DNA of 64,000 nt from Oceanobacillus halophilus (GTDB lineage Bacteria > Bacillota > Bacilli > Bacillales > Amphibacillaceae). A program made the translations under genes and the position numbers. Each line of letters opens with the position of its first letter. The first letter of the stretch is position 1. The stretch is from positions 62,001 to 126,000 of the forward strand of contig NZ_RBZP01000008.1 in the NCBI RefSeq assembly GCF_003628505.1, read 5' to 3'. The notes beneath the pieces were generated by a model, which did no database searches, was not told the origin of the DNA, and was given only the letters and a program-made list of their open reading frames with translations. Of the stretch, positions 38,264 to 50,668 are shown piece by piece.

Positions 38264-39088
38264 ATGATAGAAGTAATTGGAGTTCGCTTTAAAAAAGCGG
38301 GTAAAATATATTATTTTGATCCAGGTGAGGAAAATATTTCTCTCAATAGCTATGTTATAGTAGAGACAGTACGTGGCATTGAGTTTGGTAAAGTTGTTCT
38401 TACCAATAAACAGGTAGAAGAAGAAGATGTAGTCCTCCCTCTAAAAAAAGTAATTAGAGCTGCAGATGAGAAGGACAAGTTAACGGTCATTGAAAATCAA
38501 GAAGAAGCTAAGAAAGCTTTTGATATATGTACGTCGAAAGTAAGGGAACATCAACTAGATATGAATCTAGTGGAAGTAGAATATACATTTGACAGAAATA
38601 AAATCATTTTTTATTTTACAGCTGATGGCCGTGTCGATTTCAGAGAGTTAGTTAAAGACTTAGCTGCTATGTTTAAGACGCGGATTGAGCTAAGACAAAT
38701 AGGAGTAAGAGATGAGGCCAAAATGTTAGGTGGGATTGGTCCTTGTGGCCGAATGCTTTGCTGCTCTACATTTTTGGGAGATTTTGAACCTGTTTCTATT
38801 AAAATGGCAAAAGACCAAAACCTTTCTCTAAATCCTGCAAAAATCTCCGGATTATGTGGTCGTTTAATGTGCTGCTTAAAATATGAAAATGATGATTATG
38901 AAACAGCAAAGCGTGAATTACCGGATATTGGGGAAGCTATTAACACACCATATGGTAAAGGAAAAGTGGTTGGATTAAATATACTTGAAAGACTAATTCA
39001 AATTGAAATTCCTGAAAATGAACGTGTCATTGAATATACATTAGATGAACTTATTGAAGAAGGAATTTTAGCTCAGGGCCAAAAATAA
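38264..39088 (+). CDS. ricT: RicT (YaaT), RNA-maturation complex subunit
   Basis: RicT forms the RicAFT complex with RicA (YmcA) and RicF (YlbF); it stimulates RNase Y processing and Spo0A phosphorelay, and binds [4Fe-4S] clusters. The 274-residue PSP1-domain protein has the cysteine clusters GIGPCGRMLCCSTFLGDFEP and SGLCGRLMCCLKYEN near 160-205. The ATG 38264 has GAGGTG six bases upstream; an in-frame GTG at 38255 overlaps the holB stop and is less likely. It lies between holB and yabA, as in B. subtilis. Confidence 0.95.
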   Translation: MIEVIGVRFKKAGKIYYFDPGEENISLNSYVIVETVRGIEFGKVVLTNKQVEEEDVVLPLKKVIRAADEKDKLTVIENQEEAKKAFDICTSKVREHQLDMNLVEVEYTFDRNKIIFYFTADGRVDFRELVKDLAAMFKTRIELRQIGVRDEAKMLGGIGPCGRMLCCSTFLGDFEPVSIKMAKDQNLSLNPAKISGLCGRLMCCLKYENDDYETAKRELPDIGEAINTPYGKGKVVGLNILERLIQIEIPENERVIEYTLDELIEEGILAQGQK

Positions 39089-39102
39089 CGAGGTGAGTGG
39101 GC

Positions 39103-39453
39103 GTGAGTAGCCGTCAAATCTTTGATCAAGTGTCTGATATGGAAAAACAAATCGGCGAATTATATGAGCAATTAGGTGACTTAAAACAGCGATTAAGTGA
39201 ATTGCTGGAGGAAAACCACCGACTTTCCATGGAAAATCATAATCTCAGAAATCATTTGGATACGATTGAAGAAGATAGAAAAGAAATGGAAAATGAAAAG
39301 GAACCTAAAAAAAGAAAGTTGCCTAGCGAAGGATACGATAACTTAGCCAGGTTATATGATGAGGGTTTTCATATTTGTAATTTAGAATTTGGAAGTCCTA
39401 GAAGAAACGAGGATTGCATGTTTTGTCTGGAGTTTTTTGATAAAACAAGGTAA
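39103..39453 (+). CDS. yabA: Replication initiation control protein YabA
   Basis: YabA restrains DnaA at oriC through DnaA and DnaN. The 116-residue protein has an N-terminal leucine-zipper coiled coil ([19 protein letters not shown] onward, about 14-60) and a C-terminal zinc domain with H, C and CxxC ([18 protein letters not shown]). GTG 39103 has GAGGTG seven bases upstream; GTG 39097 is an alternative. Its partners dnaA and dnaN are in this same window. Confidence 0.93.
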   Translation: MSSRQIFDQVSDMEKQIGELYEQLGDLKQRLSELLEENHRLSMENHNLRNHLDTIEEDRKEMENEKEPKKRKLPSEGYDNLARLYDEGFHICNLEFGSPRRNEDCMFCLEFFDKTR

Positions 39454-39524
39454 TTACTAGCTACTATTTGAGTGTGAATGTTACTTTCATTCTTGCAAAA
39501 GCTATAACAAGCATGAAGAAATCC

Positions 39525-39553
39525 AGCTGTCTCATCATGAGACAGCTTTCTTT
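39525..39553 (+). terminator. Terminator after yabA
   Basis: AGCTGTCTC pairs perfectly with GAGACAGCT around a 5-nt loop, followed by TTCTTT. Confidence 0.85.
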
Positions 39554-39559
39554 ACTTTG

Positions 39560-39601
39560 TTTAGGAAATACGCTTTCCGTAGCGGGTAAACGCAGAAATC
39601 A
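39560..39601 (+). repeat. Small remnant of the GGAAATAC repeat family
   Basis: GGAAATACGCTTTCCGTAGC then GGGTAAACGCAGAAATC resembles the right end of the 17011-17180 element (TTTCCGTAGTGGGTAAATG, CAGAAACC). It looks like a deletion product joining the two ends. Confidence 0.55.
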
Positions 39602-39703
39602 TCATTACGTAGACTTAAACTGAAGGCTATTCATGCTTTAAGTACCGCTATTACTTGCTATAATTATATTCAAGTCTATAAATTGTTGGAACAGGAGAGA
39701 ATA

Positions 39704-40444
39704 ATGGTACAGTTATTTGATGATGAACGTATTGATTTTCTATTAGCAGATGAAAGTATGAGGATTATTCAGAGTCCCACTGCATTTGCATTTTCACTAG
39801 ATGCAGTGATGCTTGCGAATTTTGCATCTACACCTAAAAAGAAGGGGACCATCTTAGATCTTTGTACGGGAAATGGTGTTGTTCCATTGTTATTATCGAG
39901 GAAAACCGAGGCGAAGATAACTGGAGTAGAAATACAGGACAGAATTTATAGTATGGCAGAACGTAATATCCAATTAAATGATTTAGAAGACCAGTTAAAC
40001 GTAATTCATGGAGATTTAAGAGAGATGAAACCGGTTTTGGGGCATAGTTCTTTTCAAGTGGTTACATGCAACCCTCCTTACTTTAAAACACCATCTAATC
40101 GGGAACAAAATCAAAATGAATACCTAACGATTGCAAGACATGAGATATTTTGTACATTGGAGGATGTTGTGAAAGCTTGTAAACTGCATGTGAAGCCTGG
40201 AGGGAAAGTAGCCATGGTACATCGTCCGGGAAGGCTAGTTGATATTATAACCTTATTTAGAAAATATAATTTAGAACCAAAGCGACTTCAACTGGTTTAT
40301 CCAAAAGCGGGGAAACAAGCTAATATGCTACTTATTGAAGGAATTCGGGATGGCAAGGCAGACTTAAAAATATTGCCACCCCTTTATATTTATAAGGAAG
40401 ATGGTACGTACACAAAGGAAGCTGAGGAAATTATTTATGGATAA
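39704..40444 (+). CDS. yabB: tRNA1(Val) A37 N6-methyltransferase-like YabB
   Basis: This SAM-dependent methyltransferase resembles TrmN6/YfiC-type enzymes that methylate A37 of tRNA-Val. The 246-residue protein has the SAM motif [16 protein letters not shown] near 50 and the catalytic NPPYF ([13 protein letters not shown]) near 125. ATG 39704 is preceded by AGGAGAG; TTG 39683 would start before it. It overlaps yazA by 8 bp. Confidence 0.88.
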   Translation: MVQLFDDERIDFLLADESMRIIQSPTAFAFSLDAVMLANFASTPKKKGTILDLCTGNGVVPLLLSRKTEAKITGVEIQDRIYSMAERNIQLNDLEDQLNVIHGDLREMKPVLGHSSFQVVTCNPPYFKTPSNREQNQNEYLTIARHEIFCTLEDVVKACKLHVKPGGKVAMVHRPGRLVDIITLFRKYNLEPKRLQLVYPKAGKQANMLLIEGIRDGKADLKILPPLYIYKEDGTYTKEAEEIIYG

Positions 40445-40724
40445 TAACGAGCATACGGTTTATATTTTGAAATGTAAGGATAATTCGCTGTATACGGGTT
40501 ATACCAACAACTTAGAAAATCGTTTAAAAATGCATAGGGAAGGCAAAGGAGCAAAATATACTAGAGGCAGGGGACCTTTTCAAGTAGTATACATTGAAAA
40601 ATTCTCTATGAAAGAGGAAGCAATGAAGAGAGAATATCAGATTAAACAATTAGATCGTAAAGAGAAAATGCTACTAATAAGGAATTGGCTGAAAGAAGTG
40701 ATGAAAAATGAAAGTTCAAAATAG
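40437..40724 (+). CDS. yazA: GIY-YIG domain protein YazA
   Basis: A 95-residue single-domain GIY-YIG nuclease-like protein; [23 protein letters not shown] carries the paired-Tyr motif and catalytic Arg, with the later Glu in [12 protein letters not shown]. Role unknown; family members may process branched DNA. The ATG at 40437 has GAGGAAA upstream and overlaps the yabB end; the TTG at 40401 is rejected. It overlaps rsmI by 17 bp, so yabB-yazA-rsmI are translationally coupled. Confidence 0.9.
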   Translation: MDNNEHTVYILKCKDNSLYTGYTNNLENRLKMHREGKGAKYTRGRGPFQVVYIEKFSMKEEAMKREYQIKQLDRKEKMLLIRNWLKEVMKNESSK

Positions 40725-41598
40725 CTTTAGTGATAAAGTTTCTGATTCAGGTATAATATATGTAGTTCCGACGCCAATTGGTAACTTGGAAGATATCACC
40801 TTTAGGGCGCTAAATACATTAAAAAACGTGTCGGTTATAGCTGCAGAGGACACTAGAAATACAAAGAAGCTCCTCCATTACTTTGAGATTTCGGTACCTC
40901 TTGTAAGCTATCATGAACATAATAAGCAAGCGAGAGAAAATCAATTAATCGAACGAGTGCAGTCTGGTGATTCTATTGCCATTGTAAGCGATGCCGGTAT
41001 GCCTGCTATTTCAGACCCAGGCTATGAATTGGTTAAAGCGGCTATTGAACACGATATTAAAGTGGTAGTATTGCCCGGTGCCAATGCAGCTTTATGTGCT
41101 TTAGTTGGCTCTGGTTTACCAGCAGATGAATTCTATTTTTATGGATTTTTACCACGAAAGAAAAAAGAAAAAGAAGCTGAATTACAGCGACTGAAACATA
41201 TACAGGCAACATTGTTATTTTATGAGTCCCCTTATAGAGTAAAAGATACGTTGAATATATTATATAAAATATTAGGAAACAGAAAAGTAGTTGCTGCTCG
41301 GGAATTAACCAAGCGATTTGAGGAATTTGTTCGTGGGACATTAGAAGAGCTTATTGAGTGGATTGATAATCGTGAACTAAAGGGAGAGTTTTGTCTCGTT
41401 ATTGAAGGAAATGACAAGGCAGAGACAGAACAAGACTTGTCTTTCTGGTGGAATGAATTATCTATTGTAGAACATGTTGAATACTATACAATAGAAAAAT
41501 CACTAACAAATAAAGAAGCAATAAAACAAGTATCTATCGACCGAAAGATACCTAAGCGTGAAGTGTATCAATCATATCATATAGAAAACAAGCAGTAA
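40708..41598 (+). CDS. rsmI: 16S rRNA C1402 2'-O-methyltransferase RsmI
   Basis: RsmI methylates the ribose of C1402 in 16S rRNA. The 296-residue tetrapyrrole-methylase-fold protein shows YVVPTPIGNLEDITFRAL, AEDTRNTKKLLHYF, VSDAGMPAISDPGYELV and PGANAALCALVGSGLP. The ATG overlaps yazA. A strong hairpin follows at 41672. B. subtilis has yabC here, the same gene. Confidence 0.95.
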   Translation: MKVQNSFSDKVSDSGIIYVVPTPIGNLEDITFRALNTLKNVSVIAAEDTRNTKKLLHYFEISVPLVSYHEHNKQARENQLIERVQSGDSIAIVSDAGMPAISDPGYELVKAAIEHDIKVVVLPGANAALCALVGSGLPADEFYFYGFLPRKKKEKEAELQRLKHIQATLLFYESPYRVKDTLNILYKILGNRKVVAARELTKRFEEFVRGTLEELIEWIDNRELKGEFCLVIEGNDKAETEQDLSFWWNELSIVEHVEYYTIEKSLTNKEAIKQVSIDRKIPKREVYQSYHIENKQ

Positions 41599-41671
41599 TT
41601 TATGATAGCGTGGTTTATCAATTCCTACATAGCTAATATTAAACAAAATTTATATGAAAAGATTCAAATGA

Positions 41672-41713
41672 AAAGAGAGTCGACGTGCTTAGCAAGCGTC
41701 GACTCTCTTTATG
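41672..41713. terminator. Bidirectional terminator between rsmI and abrB
   Basis: AAAGAGAGTCGACG (41672-41685) pairs perfectly with CGTCGACTCTCTTT (41697-41710); A-run and T-run flank it, serving convergent rsmI and abrB. Confidence 0.85.
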
Positions 41714-41804
41714 ACTTTTAATAGTTACTTTATTCTAACAGATAAATTTAGTTACTGTAAATAGAAAGTTGAAAAAATTTAATTTTATATTTACAAAGTT
41801 ACAA

Positions 41805-42089
41805 TTACTTCTCTTTTTGTAATGATAAACTAATTTCTTTTACTAACTCTTCTGCACTTTCAGGACTCAAGACGATTTTTCCATCTGCTAGAACAAAGTT
41901 CTTCTCAGATATCTTTCCAGTTACCTGACACGCAAAGTTATCCTGGTACTTCTTTAGTATAATCTTCTCATTCTCCATAAATATTTCCATTTGGTCTTTT
42001 GGATGTATATCTAAAGTATTCCTTAGTTCAACTGGAAGCACTACTCGTCCAAGCTCATCTACTTTACGTTTTATACCTGTTGACTTCAT
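41805..42089 (-). CDS. abrB: Transition-state regulator AbrB
   Basis: AbrB represses stationary-phase genes until Spo0A~P lowers it. The 94-residue protein has the swapped-hairpin DNA-binding domain GIKRKVDELGRVVLPVELRN at residues 5-24 and the tetramerisation C-terminus (LSPESAEELVKEISLSL). The ATG has GGGGGGAAG upstream. The spacer to metG (42090-42394) is AT-rich and holds only promoters: no RNA or gene was seen, though TTGCAC (42302) and TATAAT (42327) are a loose metG candidate. spoVG, a known AbrB target in B. subtilis, is also in the window. Confidence 0.95.
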   Translation of the reverse strand: MKSTGIKRKVDELGRVVLPVELRNTLDIHPKDQMEIFMENEKIILKKYQDNFACQVTGKISEKNFVLADGKIVLSPESAEELVKEISLSLQKEK

Positions 42090-42349
42090 CTACTTCCCCC
42101 CCTCAACTTATAAGTTATATATATTAATTGTATTTATTTTTCCTAATAGTAAAGATTTTTCGACAATTTTCTTTGGTTTAGAATAGCAACATTTTCAGAT
42201 AATGTCAATATAATAATTTAGAATCTTTACATAAATCCCAAAACTAGCAAATAATATACACATTTTAAGCTTACGATGGCTATTATTTGTTAATAATAAT
42301 ATTGCACAGTATTTGGCAAATTAAGCTATAATAGCTACAATAGTAATAG

Positions 42350-44353
<2,004 letters not shown>

Positions 44354-44405
44354 TTCCTTGATATTTCATACTCTGGGACAATAAATAAATCACAAATTGA
44401 TAAAA

Positions 44406-44545
44406 AAGAGGCTGGGAAATAACTAAAGTGTTTAACTCAGGAAACGAACAATGTGCTACTTAGCGAAGTATATTTCCGGAGCAGTATTTACGCACCAATC
44501 ATGTTCGAGTTTTCCCTTGAGAAAATACCTTTGTCCCAGCCTCTT
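44406..44545. repeat. Dispersed repeat GAGGCTGGGA...TCCCAGCCTC, copy 2
   Basis: A 12-bp perfect inverted end (AAGAGGCTGGGA 44406-44417; TCCCAGCCTCTT 44534-44545) encloses an interior nearly identical to 18600-18736. The right end lies 15 bp before the tatD start codon, right against its Shine-Dalgarno. Its stem followed by T-rich sequence resembles a terminator. Confidence 0.85.
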
Positions 44546-44560
44546 TATAGGAGGTACCTC

Positions 44561-45328
44561 ATGTTATTTGATACACATGTTCATTTAAACGCGAGACAGT
44601 TTGCTGAAGATCGTGAAGAAACTATTCAGCGTGCATTTGATGCAGGTGTGAAATATATGACTGTAGTTGGGTTTGATAGAGAAACTATACCATTAGCGAT
44701 AGAAATTGCAGAACAGAATGAGACGATCTATGCAGCAGTAGGTTGGCATCCAGTTGATGCAATTGATATGACTGATAAGGAACTGGCATGGATAAAGGAA
44801 CTTTCCAGCCATCCCAAAGTGGTTGCTTTAGGGGAAATGGGTCTTGATTATCATTGGGATAAGTCACCAAAAGATATACAGAAGGAAGCCTTTCGTAAAC
44901 AAATTCAACTAGCTAAGACTGTTCATATGCCAATTATAATCCATAATAGAGAAGCAACAGAAGATATTATTCAAATTTTACAAGAGGAAAATGCCAAAGA
45001 AATTGGTGGTATCATGCACTGCTATAACGATTCCGTAGACTATGTGCAAGCTTGTTTAGACATGAACTTCTATATATCTTTAGGTGGTCCCGTTACTTTT
45101 AAGAATGCTCCCTTGCCAAAAGAAGTAGCTAAACAGGTTCCATTAGATAGACTTTTAATTGAAACGGATGCACCATATCTTGCACCACATCCAAACCGCG
45201 GAAAACGCAATGAACCAGCATATGTAAAATTAGTAGCAGAGAAAATTGCCGAACTAAGAGATATACCATTCGAGGAAATTAGTGATATGACAACAAAAAA
45301 TGCCAAGCGGTTCTTTGGTATCAATTGA
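44561..45328 (+). CDS. tatD: TatD-family metal-dependent DNase
   Basis: TatD (YabD) is a TIM-barrel metallohydrolase with 3'-5' exonuclease or DNase activity. The 255-residue protein has the metal motif FDTHVHLN at the start, GEMGLDYHWD near 93, MPIIIHNREA, GGIMHCY and the IETDAPYLAP near 202. The ATG 44561 has AGGAGGTAC upstream; the in-frame start at 44453 lies inside the dispersed repeat and is rejected. Confidence 0.95.
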   Translation: MLFDTHVHLNARQFAEDREETIQRAFDAGVKYMTVVGFDRETIPLAIEIAEQNETIYAAVGWHPVDAIDMTDKELAWIKELSSHPKVVALGEMGLDYHWDKSPKDIQKEAFRKQIQLAKTVHMPIIIHNREATEDIIQILQEENAKEIGGIMHCYNDSVDYVQACLDMNFYISLGGPVTFKNAPLPKEVAKQVPLDRLLIETDAPYLAPHPNRGKRNEPAYVKLVAEKIAELRDIPFEEISDMTTKNAKRFFGIN

Positions 45329-45405
45329 AATGGAATTGTAATAAATTAGTAAAAAAGTAACAAATTCAGTTAAAATTGGTAGTTATTTGGTAGATATTGA
45401 ATAAA

Positions 45406-45447
45406 AAACAGGGGACAGATGATAAGGATGTCCCCTGTTTTTTTTAT
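45406..45447 (+). terminator. tatD terminator
   Basis: AAAACAGGGGACA pairs with TGTCCCCTGTTTT around an 11-nt loop and is followed by a T-run. Confidence 0.9.
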
Positions 45448-45564
45448 TTATAAAACAACAAAAACCCACTGGTGTCAGTAGATAGAACTAGTTTCTAAAA
45501 ATAGTCAAAATAAGTAGATAAGTGTGTGTAATAGAAATGTAAACCAATCGTAAAAGGAAAAGCA

Positions 45565-45594
45565 TTTACTTTATATACGTCTGTTTACTATAAT
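45565..45594 (+). promoter_or_regulatory. Candidate promoter of yabE
   Basis: TTTACT (45565-45570) and TATAAT (45589-45594) are 18 nt apart, 26 bp before the yabE ATG. Confidence 0.5.
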
Positions 45595-45619
45595 CAATCA
45601 TACAAAGGGGGCAAGATGC

Positions 45620-46828
45620 ATGCGATTTATTCAAAAGCTATTGCCGGCGTCGAAATGGAAGCTGGTTCTTTCTACTATAGGTATACTATCACTAGTTGCT
45701 TTTACCAGTATTGTGTTATTTGAAACTACGAAAGCAGAAGTAGTGATAACTGACAATGGGAAAGAACGAACAGTAACTACACACAAAAATACAGTTGAAG
45801 AACTACTAGAAGAAGTAGATATTACTGTTTCAGAGCATGATAGTTTATCACATGATTTAAATGCTGAAATTGAGAGTGGCATGGAGATAAATTATGACAC
45901 TGCAAATCAAATTACTTTAGCTATTGATGGTAATGAAAATACATACTATTCAACTAAAGATACGGTGGAAGAATTCTTTAAGGAACAAAATCTTTCTTTC
46001 TCCAAACATGATGATATCTCCCTAAAGGGTTCTGACAAAATAAAAGATGGTTTACAAATAGAAGTTAAAAAAGCGTTTGAAGTTGCCATTAATGATGGTG
46101 GAAAAGATAAAGTAAAGAACTTTACTGGCGGTACAGTGGAGGATTTACTCAATCAATATCAAATAGAAATTGATGACGATGATAAAATAAAACCAGCATT
46201 AGATGAACAGGTAACAAAAGATACCTCTATCAACATTGTTCGGGTTGACGTCAAAGAAGAAGCATTGGAAGAAAAAGTTGCTTTTAAAACAGAAACAAAG
46301 CAGGATAGCTCTTTGTTAAAAGGAAAGCAAAAAACTATTAAAGACGGAAAAGACGGAAAAGTCCTCAAAACTTACGAAGTAACGTTAGAAAACGGAGAAG
46401 AAATTGAGCGAAAACTAGTTGATGAAAAAGTGCAAACAGAAAGTGTTAATAAAGTAGTAGCAGTTGGAACCAAAGAACCGGAAGCTAAACTTACTACACT
46501 ATCTAGTTCTAACTCCAATACGACTAGCAGTTCAGATAGTAAGACACTTACGATGACAGCAAGTGCTTTTACATCCAGCTGTAGTGGTTGCTCAGGATAC
46601 ACAGCAACAGGAATTAATCTAAAAGATAACCCAAGTAAGAAAGTAATTGCAGTTGATCCAAGTGTTATTTCGCTTGGGACAAGAGTTTGGGTGGAAGGTT
46701 ATGGAGAAGCGGTTGCTGGTGATACAGGTGGCAATATCAAAGGAAGCCGTATTGATGTTCATGTGCCAAATAAATCAGAGGCATATCAATGGGGAGTTCG
46801 TAAAGTTAAAGTGAAAATTCTTGATTAA
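45620..46828 (+). CDS. yabE: Cell-wall protein YabE (DUF348, G5, 3D domains)
   Basis: YabE is a secreted, Rpf-like cell-wall hydrolase candidate. The 402-residue protein has an N-terminal membrane/signal helix (LVLSTIGILSLVAFTSIVLF), three DUF348 repeats (about 40-215; each with the TVEELL/TVEDLL pattern), a G5 domain (EEKVAFKTETKQDSSLLKG onward) and a C-terminal 3D domain with CSGCSGYTATG, VIAVDP, GYGEAVAGDTGG and GSRIDVHV. A Ser/Thr/Asn linker lies before it. In B. subtilis an antisense RNA controls yabE; I cannot judge that here. Confidence 0.93.
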   Translation: MRFIQKLLPASKWKLVLSTIGILSLVAFTSIVLFETTKAEVVITDNGKERTVTTHKNTVEELLEEVDITVSEHDSLSHDLNAEIESGMEINYDTANQITLAIDGNENTYYSTKDTVEEFFKEQNLSFSKHDDISLKGSDKIKDGLQIEVKKAFEVAINDGGKDKVKNFTGGTVEDLLNQYQIEIDDDDKIKPALDEQVTKDTSINIVRVDVKEEALEEKVAFKTETKQDSSLLKGKQKTIKDGKDGKVLKTYEVTLENGEEIERKLVDEKVQTESVNKVVAVGTKEPEAKLTTLSSSNSNTTSSSDSKTLTMTASAFTSSCSGCSGYTATGINLKDNPSKKVIAVDPSVISLGTRVWVEGYGEAVAGDTGGNIKGSRIDVHVPNKSEAYQWGVRKVKVKILD

Positions 46829-46844
46829 GATGTATGTAAGTTAT

Positions 46845-46882
46845 ATGCTCTTACCATGCTATTGGTAAGAGCATTGTTTTAT
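46845..46882 (+). terminator. yabE terminator
   Basis: ATGCTCTTACC (46845-46855) pairs with GGTAAGAGCAT (46864-46874), followed by a T-rich run. Confidence 0.85.
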
Positions 46883-46951
46883 TTTTGGATTTTTAATTAG
46901 GTATAAAAGTTTTTATGAATATGGCATATGATTAATAGTGGAGGAAACAAG

Positions 46952-48416
<1,465 letters not shown>

Positions 48417-48632
48417 TTAGGCATATAAGGCCAAAGGATATTATCCCTCGTTTCAGTGGCTTCAAACACGTCCTGTTCCCTCAGCAGGTATAAAGCAGTA
48501 TAAAAGGCAACAAAAAAAGGAGCCTAACAAACTTCTTACAGAAAAGACCCTGGTAAACCGTACACAAAAGAGTGTTTTTATTCATAACTTATAGGAGGAA
48601 TGGTTTCGTCTGAATGGAGGCGTGAGGTGAGT

Positions 48633-49502
48633 ATGAGCTTTTCAAATGGTAGCTTAGTTACTCGTAAATCGTATAAACATGATTTATTATTTCGTATTGC
48701 TAATATAAAAAATGGTATGGCGAATCTTTATGGAGAAGACTTCCGCTTAGAAGCGGATGCTCCGATAGAAGATTTAAAGGCGATAGAGATTCGCGAATTA
48801 GAACAGAGAAGAAAAAAGGAAAAAGAAAAAGAAGAGTTCTCCTATCGCTTATTCCGGCAAGATTATCAGCTGATGAAGGAAAAAAGAGATTACCAATCAT
48901 CGGAAGGATACCAAAATTATGCAAAGTATTTTCAATTACCAGCAAAGGTCCTTCATTTAGATGGTGACCAAATGTATCTAAGAAAGTGCATAGAACTTTA
49001 TCAGCGATTAGGTTTACAAGTTCATGGGATTCATATACAAGAAAAAGAAATGCCAAATAAAATAGGAGAATTAATAGAAAGAATACAGCCAGATATAATT
49101 GTAATCACTGGGCATGATTCTTATTCCAAAAATAAAGGGACAAAAAATGACCTTCGTGCTTATAGACACTCCAAATATTTCGCGGAGACTGTTAGAGAAG
49201 CAAGACGAACTAACCCACACCTTGATCAGTTAGTGATTTTTGCAGGGGCATGTCAATCACATTTTGAATCTCTAATCAGAGCAGGAGCAAATTTTGCCAG
49301 CTCTCCATTACGTATCAACATTCATGCATTAGATCCAGTATATATAGCAGCAAAGATAGCTTATACATCTTTTATGGATAGTGTGAATGTCTGGGATGCT
49401 CTAAGAAATACAATGACTGGAGAAAAAGGAATGGGCGGAGTAGAAACCAGAGGATTATTAAGAACCGGAATGCCTTATTTAGAAGAAGATAATATGGACT
49501 AA
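48633..49502 (+). CDS. yabG: Sporulation-specific protease YabG
   Basis: YabG is a cysteine-type protease that processes spore-coat proteins before cross-linking. The 289-residue protein has the conserved VLHLDGDQMYLRKCIELY, DIIVITGHDSYSKNKG and VIFAGACQSHFESLIRAGAN, whose His and Cys are catalytic candidates. ATG 48633 (MSFSNGSLV) aligns with B. subtilis YabG; GTG 48627 (GGAGG at six bases) is an alternative. The ATG at 48600 has AGGAGG too close to use. A strong terminator follows. Confidence 0.93.
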   Translation: MSFSNGSLVTRKSYKHDLLFRIANIKNGMANLYGEDFRLEADAPIEDLKAIEIRELEQRRKKEKEKEEFSYRLFRQDYQLMKEKRDYQSSEGYQNYAKYFQLPAKVLHLDGDQMYLRKCIELYQRLGLQVHGIHIQEKEMPNKIGELIERIQPDIIVITGHDSYSKNKGTKNDLRAYRHSKYFAETVREARRTNPHLDQLVIFAGACQSHFESLIRAGANFASSPLRINIHALDPVYIAAKIAYTSFMDSVNVWDALRNTMTGEKGMGGVETRGLLRTGMPYLEEDNMD

Positions 49503-49546
49503 ATAGGAAATCATATCTAATGGAGATATGATTTCCTATTTTTTCT
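49503..49546 (+). terminator. yabG terminator
   Basis: AGGAAATCATATCT (49505-49518) pairs perfectly with AGATATGATTTCCT (49524-49537), followed by ATTTTTTC. Confidence 0.9.
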
Positions 49547-49672
49547 ATGTTGCTTATTTAGAGAAGTTTATCAAATGTTGCAATAACAGGCAAAAAGATG
49601 AATTAAAATGAAAAATCTATACATAAATTGTTAACATTTACAAATAATACGAAAAGTAGACAAAAGTCTTTG

Positions 49673-49740
49673 TTGACATGAAAAAACACATCTTGTTATA
49701 ATAATATGTTTTTGACTATTATGCAACGGTGTGGTATAAT
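49673..49740 (+). promoter_or_regulatory. Tandem sigma-A promoters of veg
   Basis: P1 is TTGACA (49673-49678), 18 nt, TATAAT (49697-49702). P2 is TTGACT (49712-49717), 17 nt, TATAAT (49735-49740). Both are near consensus and lie 24 and 62 bp from the veg start. Pveg of B. subtilis is a well-known strong promoter. Confidence 0.85.
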
Positions 49741-49763
49741 AAAATATAGTGAGGTGGAGTGTA

Positions 49764-50021
49764 TTGGCTAAAACATTAATCGAAATTAAGCAAGGTCTTG
49801 AGTGTCAAGTTGGAAGAAAGTTGAAATTAAAAGCCAACGGGGGTAGAAGGAAAACCATTGAACGACAAGGAACTCTAGCAGAAACATATCCTTCTGTCTT
49901 TATTGTTGAGTTAGATCAAGACGAAAATGCATTCGAACGTGTTTCTTACAGCTATGCAGACGTTTTAACTGAAACTGTAGAAATTAATTTCTTGGAAGAC
50001 CGAAATAAATCATTAATTTAA
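49764..50021 (+). CDS. veg: Veg protein (biofilm-related)
   Basis: Veg is an abundant 85-residue protein that in B. subtilis stimulates matrix genes, probably by limiting SinR. The sequence [19 protein letters not shown] and [13 protein letters not shown] is strongly conserved. TTG 49764 (LAKTLIEIK) is chosen because GAGGTGG lies six bases upstream and B. subtilis Veg starts MAKTL; the GTG at 49749 is within that site. It lies alone behind tandem strong promoters. Confidence 0.95.
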   Translation: MAKTLIEIKQGLECQVGRKLKLKANGGRRKTIERQGTLAETYPSVFIVELDQDENAFERVSYSYADVLTETVEINFLEDRNKSLI

Positions 50022-50024
50022 TTT

Positions 50025-50060
50025 GAAAACAGTGGACAATCCCAAGTCTACTGTTTTTTT
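50025..50060 (+). terminator. veg terminator
   Basis: AAAACAGTGGA pairs with TCTACTGTTTT (one mismatch inside) and a T-run follows. Confidence 0.75.
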
Positions 50061-50219
50061 CTGTCAGTACTTTCTATCCTTTACGAAAGAAACGGTGTCT
50101 ACTCGGATTATATGGAATTTTAAAATTTACCGTTTTTACATATATCTGACTCGATTTTATTTCCAGTATTAGTACAACCTATAACTGTCGTAAACATTAC
50201 CTGAAAGGGGTTGTGCTTT

Positions 50220-50402
50220 TTGGCCAGACGAAAAGGGATTATGTCCGATTATCTTAAAGAAGAAATTGCCAAAGAGTTAGGATTTTACGACACAGTGCAG
50301 AAAGAAGGTTGGGGTGGCATTAAATCCAGAGATGCCGGTAACATGGTGAAGCGTGCAGTAGAAATTGCACAACAAAGTATGAATGAAAAGGGCAATTCCT
50401 AG
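50220..50402 (+). CDS. sspF: Small acid-soluble spore protein SspF
   Basis: SspF is an alpha/beta-type SASP made in the forespore under sigma-G; it coats spore DNA. The 60-residue protein ([49 protein letters not shown]) matches B. subtilis SspF (MGRRRGVMSDEFK...). TTG 50220 has AAAGGGG upstream. A loose sigma-G-like pair (GAATT near 50114; CATATAT near 50139) is possible. The terminator overlaps the gene end. Confidence 0.94.
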   Translation: MARRKGIMSDYLKEEIAKELGFYDTVQKEGWGGIKSRDAGNMVKRAVEIAQQSMNEKGNS

Positions 50403-50425
50403 TTTTATTTAGGGTTGCCCTTTTT
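50387..50425 (+). terminator. sspF terminator
   Basis: AAAAGGGCAA pairs with TTGCCCTTTTT; the left arm is inside the coding end. Downstream to 50640 lies a G/C-spotted stretch without a gene. Confidence 0.75.
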
Positions 50426-50668
50426 AAATGATAAAAATATTAAATTTTCCACTACCACAGCGTTGCTAGCTGTGCTCTGCTCTCGTTCGTGTTAATTATG
50501 ATGCATGCAGGATTTGCGCTTCGGCAGCGTAACATCGATGCGAGTTGAATAATGTGAGTGGTGGTTTAAATAATACACGTGATTAAATATTTACTAAAAA
50601 GTCGCCACTGGTTTTCTTATATGTTACAATTTGTTTATCTTTTTAATGGGTACAGAGTAGGTGAGTGT

